A stretch of DNA of 64,000 bases from Gorsachius magnificus (lineage: Eukaryota > Chordata > Aves > Pelecaniformes > Ardeidae). The notes under the pieces are model-generated. The model ran no database searches. It saw nothing but the letters and a program-made list of their open reading frames with translations, and was not told the origin of the DNA. Made by a program: the position numbers and the translations under genes. This document shows, one piece after another, positions 10,401-22,797 of this stretch (its first letter is position 1; each line of letters starts with the position of its first letter). Where the stretch lies: the NCBI GenBank assembly GCA_034008185.1, contig CM067082.1:153595395-153659394 (forward strand), written 5' to 3'.

Positions 10401-13205
10401 TTCCATGCTAAGGTCGTCTCCTTGGGTTTGGGTTTTCACGAAACGATTCCCCAAAGTAGGCTGATGACTGATTCATTTTGACGTTGCTGCCCTCCAGTGG
10501 TCCTGTTAAGGTTCCCATGTATTCAGGAAAGCCTTTAAAAACAAACATGTTAAATCTTTGTTCTGATCAGGCAATGGAGCAAGTGAAAATACTTCCATCT
10601 CAGTCTAGCATATTCTCTTACCAGTGTGTTAGGTAACGTGTGTTTATTCTCTACCTTGGCAAAACTATATATTATCCCGTAATTATTGCGGATGCAGCCA
10701 AACAGGTATCACTGGAATACAGGTCTCCTTTGCTGCGTGTGCCCCATGTATCTTGAAGATGAACTAAAACCAGCATCCACGGTCTGACTTTAAAACCCAA
10801 GTAAAATTTGCAGAAAAGGAAAATGGAGAAATAACCTTTCTGTTTCAGGTGAAAAATGCCAAACAGCTCAGTTTCTGAAAGCCGGCTTCTCACATTGCGC
10901 TGCTTCCTTGTCCTGTCAAAGTTGTTTTTTTCTTCAAATGTGCTAGTTACTTTAAAGAATACCCATTTCTTACAGATCTTGCCTAGCTGTACTTAGATCA
11001 TCTCCAGTTCTCTTGGAGACAGTTTGAAATCACCTGCAATTGGCAGTTCCACCTGGATATTCTTCATTATTTTCCCTCTTAACATCTTGTGTGGTGTTCC
11101 TTTGTGGCTGTCTCTTGATGTGAGTCAGCCCTTTCACTTGCTTCCAGTTTACACTTCCTGACTTTAAGCTTTTCTTTGCTTCCCACGCCTCTACCCTATA
11201 TCTATGAGTCTCTCCCTCACTAAAACATGTCTGTGGGTATTGCCGTACTTCTGATGAAATATTTACGCTGTAATTTCACTCAGGCCAGATGGGATCTTAC
11301 AAACCAGACACACCCAACATGTAGGAGAAGCATGTGGAAAATGCATACACAACAGAGCCAGTCATCCCTTTCCGACGGTGTCTTGGCAGATACATCACCC
11401 TCTAATTAAGCTGGAAATGGGTTACGCCTCCATGCAGAGATCCAGCTGGAGGGTGCAGTGCTGGTGCGACAGCGGGACTCTCGAGCAGAGCAGAACAAGG
11501 GACTCGTACTCCACATTCACCGACACGTCCCCTGGTCCTTGGGTCAGAGAGGATTATCGGACTACAGTCTCTGACCTTCGGTCAAAAGCCATTACATTCA
11601 GCCCAAAACAGTTTACCCAGTTTTGTTAAAATTAGTGGTTTTCATTCTGTGCTCCATGAGGCCCACTGTTTGTTTGTAAAGAGTCTATGAAAGCCAACTA
11701 GGAAAGCAGCCTCTGGTTAGATTCACAACCCAGTATTTGGCTTCTGCTTCCAGATATGCCTTTGTTCCCCAAATTAAAGAATAAGATTAGCATTTTCACA
11801 CTCCAGGGTTTTTTTTCCTGTCATCATAAAGACTCTTTTCAGTGCCATTTTTGGTAAATGAATCCGTGTCTTGGCACATCCTCTACATGGTGGTGGACCG
11901 CAGACTTCACCTCTCCAGATCATAAAGACTTTGCAGTAACAAAACAGACTGATGCTTAATGGTGTTCTTCCACCCTTCAGTGGCATCACTGGGCATATTT
12001 CTGTACCTCATATACCTACCCTGCAGATTCCAGGTTTGCACAGATATACATGGACTAGCTTTGTGTGAGCCTCTCGTGTCCTGGAAGCAATCTAGCGTGG
12101 CATGGCATGGCACAACGCCACAGGAGCTAATTTACGCTGCTGAGAATAATCTGCTGATTGACTCTTTTCAGGAGGAAATACGGTTCTCTCTTCCCTTGAT
12201 TCCCTTCTGGGTTTCAGTTTCTTTTAGAAGTTCTCCTTCTTCTTACACAGCAGCCAGGCTTTCTATAGATGCAAAGAAACCTTGGAAGAGGAGGAACTTT
12301 GGGTCTGCTCCTTCTTTTTGCTCCCTACCCTTGGAAGCTCCTGCCTGAGATCACCCTACTACTTTCTTTTTACCCCCTTGTGACTTACCTGGCTGGGCTC
12401 ATGTCAGAAAAATCATGGCTCAGGCCTGTCTCAGTGCTATCCCAGTGCCTCAGTACCAGGCTTTCCCTCCTTGTCTTGAAATCTTTTGCACAAGAAATTA
12501 AACATGTTTTTTCTTACTTTCGTCTGGTAAGTTTTTTTTCTCAGCCTCCTGACAGCAAGCTTTCAGATGCACTGTGTTTGCAGATATTCCCCTGTTCTCC
12601 TGGTTTGTGCACTGGGTGAATTAGTTAAAGGGAAAAATGCAAATCATTCTTCCATGCCTGTCTGTGCCCTAGATGTCTGTAATGTGAAGATGTGTTGAGC
12701 AAGGCCCTCACCTGGTAGAGGATGGGGTGAGATCTGAATCTTTGGAGTAGAAGATGGCAAAGACCCACGGTACACCTCCTGTATGGTACAGCACAATGAG
12801 GAACTGCCACCTAATTCTGAAGGAAAAGGAATCCAAACACCCCTGCATTCAAGATTTTTCGTCTGGATTTATCCCAGCTCTTCATTCTGCTTTAATAAGA
12901 GCATGAGCAAAAATGTGTTTGAAGCAGATGGTGATCCTGACAGGCCCAGATTCAGACAGCTTACGTTTGGTGTAACCTGTTGAATCCAGTGTTCCCTGGT
13001 GGTCAGCATGCTGAGGGCTAGAGGCAGCCACTTGAGAGCACTGAGGATGGAGCCTATAGAAATGTCAGGCCAGGTGAGAAGGAAGTTTCTAAGATGACCC
13101 TCGGGAGAAATGATTTTAAAATTTTACCTTAGCATTGCATTATTTTCAGCTCCCTGAAAACCACTAATTTTGGCCAAGCTCCAAACAGTATATTTTCTTT
13201 AATAT
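7421..13205. other. Intergenic DNA between DLEC1 and PLCD1, part 1
   Basis: I see no gene and no recognised repeat family here, apart from the exon-like island at 8319-8357. Many short open frames are present, but none resembles a known protein. Confidence 0.6.
8319..8357 (+). other. Exon-like island of unknown status
   Basis: A 13-base T-rich tract runs into TTCCAG|CTGCAG. Thirty-nine bases later comes AAG|GTGAGA, a strong donor. The segment contains an ATG in good context (CACCATGA) followed by five codons, and it ends in phase 1. That phase is the one PLCD1 exon 2 requires. It could be an unrecognised upstream exon or a chance arrangement, and no homology supports it. Confidence 0.2.
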
Positions 13206-13679
13206 AAAAAAGATGTGGACAGGCTGGAGGGGATCCAGAGAAGGGCCACCAAGGTGATCCAAGGGCTGGGAAGCCGCTCTTAGCCATATGAGGACAGGCT
13301 GAAAGAACTGGGTTTGTTCAGCCTTGAGAAAAGGAGGCTCAGAGGGGATCCATCACCACGTACCAGTACCTAAGGGGTAGCTACAAGGAAGATGGAGACT
13401 CCCTTTTCACAAGGAGTCACATGGAGAGGACAAGGGGGAATGGACACAAGCTGCTCTTGGGGAGATTCTGACTGGACATGAGAAGGAAATTTTTCACTAT
13501 GAGAACAGTCAACCACTGGAATAATCTCCCCAGGGAAGTGGTTGATTCCACCACATGGGACACTTTTAAGACTCAGCTGGACAGGGTGCTGGGCCATCTT
13601 ATCTAGACTGTGCTCTTGCCTAGAAAGGTTGGTTCAGATGATCCTTGAGGTCCCTTCCAACCTATGATTCTATGATTCT
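13206..13679 (+). mobile_element. CR1 LINE fragment, 5'-truncated
   Basis: This is the 3' part of a CR1 element. It covers the end of the ORF2 region (GAGAAAAGGAGGCTCAGAGG-type sequence) and the 3' UTR (CCTTGAGGTCCCTTCCAACC), and closes with two copies of the octamer ATTCTATG. The coding frame is broken. Confidence 0.93.
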
Positions 13680-15485
13680 TGGCTATGGTGTTTCAGGGTG
13701 GTAAATGGGGTGGTTTTAAATGTGTTTTTATCCCTTTATCCTCAGGAACTGGGGTGCAGACAAATGATCCAGAAGGCCAGCTGAGTTAGGGCTGCATTGC
13801 TGAATAAGAACATCTTGCTTTAGTCCCAAAAGATAATCTCAGGGAGACTGTTCACTTTGGGACAATGCAAATATGGAGTGCGAAAGCTACCTCCACAGCC
13901 AAGGTCCAAGGGTAAGATGGGACATAAATTGATCCCAGGCAACACAATGCCATCTGACTGGGAGAGATTTCACTGAAAATACTGTAGGAGTACCGTCAGG
14001 GGAACTCAGTATGAAAGAAAGAGAATCGGTCCCACTGGGATGGGAGAGTGCAAGAGGTGGTGGTGTCCCGAGGGCATGCAGAGTCTGTCATCAGAAAAAT
14101 GTACCGCTGTGTTATCACCTCACTCTCCCAGCGTATTATTTCATTTTTGTTGGTAGGGAAAGATAAGGTCGGCTCAGCCAAACCAGCAGGCTTGCAGATG
14201 CTTTTCCATGTGAGCTCTGCAGTGGATCAAAGAAAGGGAGGAGGCAACTTGGTTCACCAGCCAGATGAACTGGTACCTGCCTGCAAAATCAGCATCTTCT
14301 TTTCTGCCCAGGCTAGCAGGACATGGTCGGTAGTACCCTTTACGGTGCCCAGGAAATCATGAAGCAAGGGGTATGTTATTTCCATTTACCTTCAGTTATT
14401 GCCATCTAACTGGCCTTCACCAAAGGCACTGAGACAAGGGCAAGGAATTGCCCTAGTGGGGAGGTCCCAGAATCACTGGTTTTCTCCCCATTATGCCCTG
14501 CTGTAAACTGCACCTTGGTCACTCTTCTGGTAAGCTTATTACTTGTGTTTGTACTATAAAACATCTCTAGGCAGGCTATTCTAGGGGCTAGTTACATGAT
14601 CTTTTAACACTTCAGGGCTTCTTTCTAACATAGGAGCTTCCTTAGGGTTCTGAGAAAGGAACGGTTTCCCAAGGGAAGGTTTTGCTCTTAGGACAAGGTT
14701 TCCTCCAGTTGCCTACGTTTAGGTGCCTGCCATGTAAGATGCCCGAGGATACAGAATGCATTTGCCAGGGACTGGCAGGCATTGAGGCAGGATCTGTTAG
14801 GGACCAACAGCCTTCTGGAGCAGAAGCAGGCGGCCAGCTGGGACATCCCACAGCACTTGAAATGACACAAAGACTTATGTGTTTAGGCAGCCAAGTTCTG
14901 TTTTTAAAGTCTGTAAGTTCAAGGAGCAGCATTTTTCCCCCACAGGAACACCCAGAGACTATCAGTGACAGATTAACAATCAAAATATGCCCTCAGTGCT
15001 AGGGTTTAGCATGGAATCCATTACAGTGATAATTTTGACCTGAAAGCAACCGGTTTCCTAATGCAAGAAGAAATGATTGCATTCTGAGGGCTTCACCATA
15101 TTTTTCATATTCAACAGAAAAGGTGAATTCTTTTTTTAATTGCACTTGGCCTGAAAAATATAGACCCCCTGCTTCTCCAAAGTGCAGCCCAGAATTATCC
15201 CTGATGCATTACAAAGTGAGCAAAACCATTCAAAAACTTATTTTGACCTGCACTGCAGCTGGCACCTTGGAATTAAAAACATCAGGTCTGCATTCTCATT
15301 GGGGTTGAAGAATATAAGGCGTAAACCAGCGAGAACATGTCCCATCATGGCCAGCTGGCGTGTTCTCGTGCTGAGACACCACACAGTTGCAACACTCGTA
15401 CTTGAAGTGTTCAATAAGCAGCCAAAGCTGGTTTGTTGGGTTGTCTGCTGTTTAGGCAGAGCAGCCCTTTTCACCTTTCATCTAA
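13680..15485. other. Intergenic DNA, no feature recognised
   Basis: This is unique-looking sequence between two CR1 fragments. I see no gene, RNA or repeat. Confidence 0.6.
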
Positions 15486-15754
15486 AGGACAAGAGGAAAT
15501 GGCCTCAAGTTGCACCAGAGGAAGTTTAGATTGGACATCAGGAAAAACTTCTTCCCCAAAAGGGTTGTCAGGCACTGGAAGGGGCTGCCCAGGGAAGTGG
15601 TGGAGTCCCCATCCCTGGAGGTATTTAAAAGCCGGGCAGACGAGGTGCTTAGGGCCAGGGTTTAGTGGTGGGATGGCAGGGTTACGGTAACGGTTGGGCT
15701 TGATGATCTTAAAGGTCTTTTCCAACCTAAACGATTCTGTGATTCTATGATTCT
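15486..15754 (+). mobile_element. CR1 LINE fragment
   Basis: The fragment starts in the AGGAAATGGCCTCAAGTT region of CR1 ORF2 and passes through the GTGGTGGAGTCCCCATCCCT segment. It ends in GATGATCTTAAAGGTCTTTT and octamer repeats (ATTCTGTG/ATTCTATG). Some degenerate ATTCTAAATA copies follow. Confidence 0.93.
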
Positions 15755-17701
15755 AAATAGATTCTAAATAAAATTCTATATCCACCACTGATATAAACAG
15801 GAGTGTGTCAGCTACGAGCACAATTTCTGTAGAAAAATTGATGTTGGTGGGGATTCTCACCTTCTGCTCCAGCAAGCAAGTGGCCAGAGAGAGCGTGGAG
15901 AGTGAAGTTCTCCGGATTCAAGGATCACGTGGTGGGCACAGGGGTACCTGATGGCATCATTTGGGCTAGAGGTGGCTGAGGGAAGGCCTGGCGAGCTTGG
16001 GCAGGTGCCTGTGGTGCTACAAACTCAAAGCCCAGACCACAGCTGCAGGGTTTTCTTCTCTAGTTCTTGTACAGCCCGCAAGCTCGTAGCTGGCATCCCA
16101 CTAGTATATATTAATAGCAATTGGCTAGCTCTGTGCTGCAGTTTCCAGGGATTGTTCCCAGAGGCACGTCTGCACACAGTTACACAAACCAGGTCTCCTA
16201 CAATCGGAGGGGGTGCGCGCCCGTGTAAAGGCTGGGCTGGCGTATGTGCCCTGCAGGAAGGAAATGAGTCATTTCACCTTCTTGCTCTGGCTGCACCAGG
16301 CTTGCAGAACTGATGAGGAGGCACCACAAAATAATAAAATACTTCCTCAATGGGCAACTTTTATGGTTCTTCCTGCACCCTCATATTCCCGTGGTGTTTT
16401 CTTTTCAAAAATCCAAATAACACCACCGGCCAGAGGAATGTGGTTGCATTTGATTCTATCAGGAGCATAAATGCATGATTTCAGAAGCAGCAGTGGCACC
16501 TTTATATATAAACTTGGGTTCTACTTTGCACTTAAAGCAAAGGTTCATTATTGCCTTTGTAATAAAGATCTAGCACGTGATGTCAGAGTTACAACACTAC
16601 CTCTCTGAAGGGTGTTCACTCCATTTTGAGACACTTCAGCATCTTAAATCAGTACTCTGATTCTTTTCAAAGGCTCCCCTCTCTTCAGTGACAGTTTATT
16701 GATCTGTGCTCCTAACTTTCATTTTATGAAGCCAGATACTAAAAGAAGCTAAATTAGCGGTTATGAATACTCTTTTTCAATGCATTCAACAAGATTTTAC
16801 AAGTTCATCCTTTTATTCAGTTAGGAAATATGTTAATCTAAAAATTATCTAGTAATGAATCGTCACCTTGTCTGATCTCTTGGGGGGGGGTCCTAAATGA
16901 TTTCAGTACGTGCTTTTCTCATCTCATGTCTGGCTTTTCAGAGAGCATGGCTGATTATAAATTAACACCAAAAATGCTGGCCATTCATTAGGACTCTGGG
17001 AGACACAGGAATTCCTCGCATACTTTCTGCGTAAACATCTGCTGGGGACATGTTAGCAATTCAGGAATGTTTTCCTACTAGTACTCTGCATGAATTGTTC
17101 AGATGGGGGTGGAGGGAAGTCTGATGTCACCGAGCTTGTGTGAATTGTAGTTTTAACTCTTTAGGATCAGAAATAAAAATGCCTTACTTGTAACATCACT
17201 GATTACCTGTGTCGCACACTCTGGAATCACAAGATCCTCATGTGCGGTTTAAATTTGTGGGGCGATCTTATACCATAATAGGATTTTCTAAAATGTAGGT
17301 GTAATTCAGACTTTTCACATTTTCTGTGCATTTAAAATTCATATGAGTTGGCTACACTGAAAAAAGCTGCAATTAGGTAATGATACGAACAATTGTGTTT
17401 AATTATTGTGATTATCCCAGTTACAGAGAATTAAGTTGGCAGATGAAGTACATTAAAAGGAACCATTATGACACTAAATCATCAACCCTCCTCCATACTT
17501 AACGTGTATACCCCAGTGCTATTGGCTGTAAAGAAGCAACGGTGCAAGAAAGAAGAGAGGCATGTCAAGCATTCCTGACAGCAGATGACTTGGCCTAATG
17601 ACTGTGGTCTTTTCAGGTTAGAAGTGTGCTCACTAACCTGGATGTCAGTGGTGGTGAAGCTCCATGTCTCATCTCCGTTTTAATCTGGAATGTATCAGAA
17701 G
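15755..17701. other. Intergenic DNA, no feature recognised
   Basis: No gene or repeat family is recognised. The stretch contains an 8-base G run near 16881. Confidence 0.6.
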
Positions 17702-17706
17702 GAGCC

Positions 17707-18269
17707 TGTCCTGGTTTCGGCTGGGACAGAGTTAATTTTCTTCCTAGTAGCTGGCATAGTGTTGTGTTTTGGATTTAGCACTAGAAGAATGTTGATAACA
17801 CACTGAGGGTTTAGTTGTTGCTGGGTGGTGCTTAGACTGGCCAAGGACTTCTCAGCTCTCAGCTCTGCCAGGGGCACAAGAAGCTGGGAGGGGGCACAGC
17901 CAGGAAGCTGACCCACGGCCAAAGGGCCAACCATATGATGTCATGCCAGTTAGAAACTGGGGGAAGAAGAAGGAAGGGGGGGACATTTGGAGTGATGGCA
18001 TTTGTCTTCCCAAGTTGCCATTATGCGTGATGGAGCCCTGCTTTTCTGGGGATGGCTGAACCCCTGCCTGCCCATGGGAAGTGGTGAATGAATTCCTTGC
18101 TTTGCTTTGCCTGTGTGTGTGGCTTTTGCTTTCCCTATTAAACTGTATTCATCTGAACCCACGAGTTTTCTCACTTTTACTCCTCTGATTGTCTCCCCCA
18201 TCCCACTGTGGGGGGAGTGAGCGAGTGGCTGCGTGGTGCTGAGTTGCCAGTTGGGGTTAAACCACGACA
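17707..18269 (+). mobile_element. Solo ERVL-type LTR with 5-bp target-site duplication
   Basis: The LTR is 563 bp. It begins TGTCCTGGTTTCGGCTGGGA and ends TTAAACCACGACA, a sequence I know as a common avian ERVL-type LTR. The flanks GAGCC at 17702-17706 and GAGCC at 18270-18274 are a perfect 5-bp target-site duplication. An ATTAAA polyadenylation signal lies at 18137-18142. No internal retroviral sequence is present, so this is the product of LTR-LTR recombination. Confidence 0.93.
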
Positions 18270-18274
18270 GAGCC

Positions 18275-21200
18275 ATTAATGGATAAAAGCGGCAGGACCC
18301 TGGGACCAGTCTCCTACCGGTAATCTTTCGTAATGGTGATAATAACACCATGGTTTCATACCAGTAAGTCTAGTAAAGTACGAGGTTCCCCAATTAGGTT
18401 ATTGTTTCTCATTCACACAACGTGAACTTCATATTAATAGTCAGATTTATTAAATCATTCACACAGTGATAAATCATGTGTAGTTGTCTAGTATTGTGTG
18501 GCTGATCTGTGCTGTTTACTGATGCACTGAACAGGGAAGTTGATGAAATGTATGCGTGACATTTTCTTTGAGCTCATTTACTGTTAATAAATGAGCTTTT
18601 CAGAGCTTTAAAAGAAGTCTCTGGGGCTCCCTCCCCGCACAAAATCTTGCTAATAAGTGTTTAAGACTAAATGTATTTTTCTGTACCGCTCTCTGGTAAA
18701 GACATTTTCATTATCCCAGAATCAAAATATTTAAAGTCAGGGAATTCAACATTAGAGGGCTCACTTAAACCTAAATTTGTTCAAGCACAGAAATGGACAA
18801 AAATGACCCTCAGACACTCAAAAATCTATCTTGTAGTGGCAGAAATTAGGCAAACAAATACAAAATAAAACTTTCAACACAAATTAAAAATATTCTGAAT
18901 ACAAAATTAGTGAGATGTCTAAATCTCTACTACTATTGGACAGAGGTCAAATTATTTAAGTGTCTCCTTTATACTGAAATTCCTAGCATTATAATGAGCT
19001 TTTTGGAATAACTAGAGAAACCTAGGTCTTTTATTCCCAAATCTTATGCATAATCTTGCTTTGTCCTCTATTTTCATATAATTTTTCAGTCTGAAATCAA
19101 TGTGAGACTTGCTGAGCTGGTAACTCTTTAAGTCTTTAATTGTGACCAGTACAGTAATAAAAGACTATTTTGATTGTTTTATTGCTCTATTTGGTGGTTA
19201 CAGCCACTCTTGATTGCTTTTACTAAGTGGAGGGAAAACACCGCCAAATACTTAAGATATGCCAAGTCAGGTAGGTGTATTTCTGGCTTAGTAACTCAAA
19301 TTTATCTTCTGCTCAAGCAGAAATATGTCATTAATTTTAATGTCCCTTGTATGGGATTATGCCAGCAACGGGTTTGGCTTTACACATCCCAGCATCTGTC
19401 GCTTCTTTTTCCTGTGGCCATGTACTTCTCTCCTGAATGGGAGTAACTGTTGCAATAAATGGTTTAAATGCAGATGTATACATCAACATCATTCAGTCTG
19501 AAGATATTTTGGCACAGCTGTCGAGGGTGATAAACGAGGCATCTGGCTGCCCTACCCATTCTCTGAACTTTATGGTACTGTGTTGTGTTAATTCTGTTCC
19601 AGCCTAAACTACAGCGATTTATAAAAAATAATAAACTACATAAACTACAGCAAATTGCTTTGTCCAGTGAGTTGTCCACAAACCCGATAATCTCACTGTA
19701 CTCGCAGAGTCGTAAATCCCACTCCTGAGCTTTTTCCAATTTGTCTCCTAAGAGGACCTGATTTCCAAAGGTGCTGAGCTCTGCCAGCTCCTGCCAAGCC
19801 ACGAGGCTGCTCTTCCTGACACTGCAATGTGTTTCTTGCAGGTGAAGGACCAGCAGCTGCCAGAAACCTGGCAATGTTGGGAAAATTCCCCCCATAGGTA
19901 AGTGTTGGGTGGAGCAGACTCCAAGGCAAGATCAGTCCTTTGAATCCCAAACCTTGCATAGGCAGGGAGTCCAACCTGTTATCAACAAGAACTATGTCCA
20001 CCTAATGAAAGGCAGTGCTGATAAGAGAAAAGTAATGATACCTTTAGAAAAGCTGAGTCACCAGGGTGACTGGAGCTGGCCTCCCAAACTGATATATAGG
20101 CTACTTAATAAGAGCCCTGAGCAGTTACCGAAATGTAAAACGTATTTACATTTTGCTGCCATCTATATTGACTTATTTGCATGACAGTTCAATGCAGGGA
20201 GACCAGAGGATCTGAGGATGGTAAGACACCCCATCTAAGACAGTAAACAGACTGGGAAAAGACATGAAAAAACAGTTCAGTGAACAGCCAGACCACAACT
20301 GAAGTATCTGCAAAATCCCGGTCCCGCTTCTGCATTGACATGAACTCTATTTAATATGACATTTTCTTTTGTGCTGGTTTCAGTAACTCTCCTGCTGACA
20401 AAAAAAAAAATAACACGTGGCTACCAAAGCTCCCTGCTGGACCTATAACCCTCAAATGCTTCTCACGGCCCTGCTGTGTCACAGCAGCAGAAATCCCGAG
20501 TCGTTTTTGCAAAGCAAACGAAGCACCTTGCTGTTATCTTTGGGAGAGGCGGTTGGGAACATTTCTGTGGGATGAGGAGGGTGTGTGAGAGTCTGAAAGG
20601 CAGAGGGAGCCAAGAGACATCTTCTCCACGGGAAATACTTGGTGATGGGGCGGCGTAGCATTCCTCTGAGATGAAAAGCTACTCCTTCTGCTGTGTACGA
20701 TTAAACCAACACTTGAGTCATGCTTTCCGAGTGGAGACAGGTAAACTGCTTTGCTTTGGCTTTCTTGTGATTTATGGTTCGACGTTGAACCCTGCGAACA
20801 GTTTTTGGCTTTGAACATTGCAAATGCTCTTTTCTGCCTGGGCTGGGCTGTGTGCGCGCAAACAAAGGAGGAGAATGCAAAGGGGTGTAGGTGTGCGAGA
20901 AAAGGGAGCTCTCCTTGACTTTGCACAACTCCAGTTCAGCTGATGATTTTGGCAAGCTGCGTACATACGTGTTGGAAGGCGTGTTACGAAGGGAGGCAGG
21001 CTCCTCACCCAGCCTGGCTGAGATTTAACTTCTTTTAAGCTCACTTATATGGCTAGAGAGTAAGTGGGTTGGTTAATCAAGGTGGGACCTGGCTTTGGGA
21101 CTTGTCCCTTGGTAAAGTATCATGGTGCTGACCTTGCACTCTTTAGAAAAGTGGCAGCTTTGCTTTGGGATGGCCATGCCAATCCTACAGCCTGTCTCCA

Positions 21201-21560
21201 GGCCTAGAAATGCCCTGACTCTGCTTCTTAATGAACTCAGAAAATGATGGTATGGACAAGCAGGATGCCCAAAGCAGCTTTTGGGGTTTTCTATTCATTT
21301 GGAATGTAATTGCCTTTGTCTGATGACGTACAGTGATTGAGTGTCTTTGGCTGGAAGATGAAGCGATGCAATGAAGGGGCCTGTCCTAAACAGCCGCAGC
21401 AAAGAGCTGAGCGTGGCTCAGTTCTTGCTGCCTTTGCTGGGAGGTCTTTGAGCCTGAGTCTGGGCTGTGGCTGAGCCAAATTAAAGGGGCTGTGGAGGAA
21501 AATGGGCTTTGTGCCTCCTTTAATCAGGATCTGGGAGTACCAGAGTTGTCACTGGCATAC
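18275..21560. other. Intergenic DNA with one perfect inverted repeat
   Basis: No gene is recognised. A 10-bp perfect inverted repeat, AGCTCATTTA and TAAATGAGCT with a 7-nt loop, lies at 18571-18597. An A-run of about ten bases lies near 20401. Confidence 0.6.
18571..18597. repeat. Perfect 10-bp inverted repeat
   Basis: The arms lie at 18571-18580 and 18588-18597 with a 7-nt spacer. The stem is AT-rich, with no T-tract or other sign of a functional terminator. Confidence 0.7.
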
Positions 21561-21619
21561 AGTTGGACTTGATGATCTTAAAGGTCTTTTCCAACCTAAA
21601 TGATGCTATGATTCTATAA
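21561..21619 (+). mobile_element. CR1 3'-end remnant
   Basis: About 60 bp of CR1 3' UTR: GATGATCTTAAAGGTCTTTT, then CCAACCTAAATGATGC and a degenerate octamer tail ending ATTCTATAA. Confidence 0.85.
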
Positions 21620-22121
21620 GCCTGAAGCTCAGGACTGGGAAAGGGTCTTTTGTGATAGCCCGGGAGGACGAGGCATGTATTGCGATATGTCCTCTCTTCC
21701 CCTCCCCACCTCCCAGCAGCCTCATCTCCCCACCCTTGGACCTTGGGAGCGGCAGCACCTTAGCACCCACTGTCACAGGCAGGTTTGTGCAGCAAATCCA
21801 TATGCACGTAGTCCAGAGAGAAGCCCCAAGGAGGATCTCACAGCACCTCTGGTCTCATCTTGTTCAGAGATTCCTGCTCGATAAATGCATCCCCCCTGCA
21901 CCCCTCTCAGGTGCAACTGAGAAATGGGAGTTCTGGTCCCTCCTCCAGCCCTGAAAGCCCTCTCCTGCATCCGAGGGGAGGGCTGGGAGCAGGATGGAGG
22001 AACTGTGCTTTCCCTCCCTCCTGGGTGCCAGAGCCTCAAGGGAGAATTTCCCTTGGAGGGGAAAGACTGAGGAGAAAGGAACAAAAATGAACAGGCTGAT
22101 TATTTCTTGAGTCATTGACAT

Positions 22122-22797
22122 AGACTCATAGAACCACAGAATCATTTAGGTTGGAAAAGCCCTTTAAGATCATCAAGCCCAACTGTTACCGTAACCCTGC
22201 CATCCCACCACTAAACCATGTCCCTAAGCACCTCGTCTGCCCGGCTTTTAAATACCTCCAGGGATGGGGACTCCACCACTTCCCTGGGCAGCCCATTCCA
22301 GTGCTTGACAACCCTTTTGGTGAAAAAAATTTTCCTAATGCCCAATCTAAACCTGCTCTGGCACAACTTGAGGCCATTTCCCCGTGTCCTATTGCCCATT
22401 ACCAGGGAGAAGAGACCAACCCCCCCTGGCTCCCTCCTCCTGTCAGGCAGTTGTAGAGGGTGATAAGGTCTCCCCTCAGCCTCCTCTTCTCCAGCCTAAA
22501 CAACCTCAGCTCCCTCAGCCGCTCCTCATCAACCTTGGGCTCCAGACCCCTCCCCAGCTCCGGTGCCCTTCTCTGGACATGCTCCAGCCCCTCCATGTCC
22601 TTCTGGGAGGGAGGGGCCCAACCCTGACCCCAGCATTCAAGGGGCAGCCTCCCCAGTGCCCAGCAGAGGGGCACGGTCACTGCCCTGCTCCTGCTGGCCA
22701 CCATTCCTGATACAAGCCAGGATGCCGCTGGCCCTCTTGGCACACTGCTGGCTCATATTCAGCTGACTGTTGACCAACGCCCCCAGATCCTTTTGTA
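22122..22797 (-). mobile_element. CR1 LINE fragment
   Basis: This minus-strand CR1 begins on the plus strand with the reverse-complemented octamer tail (CATAGAACCACAGAATCAT) and runs about 675 bp back into the end of the ORF2 region. Parts of the ORF2 frame are still open, but the copy is truncated and frameshifted. Confidence 0.93.
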
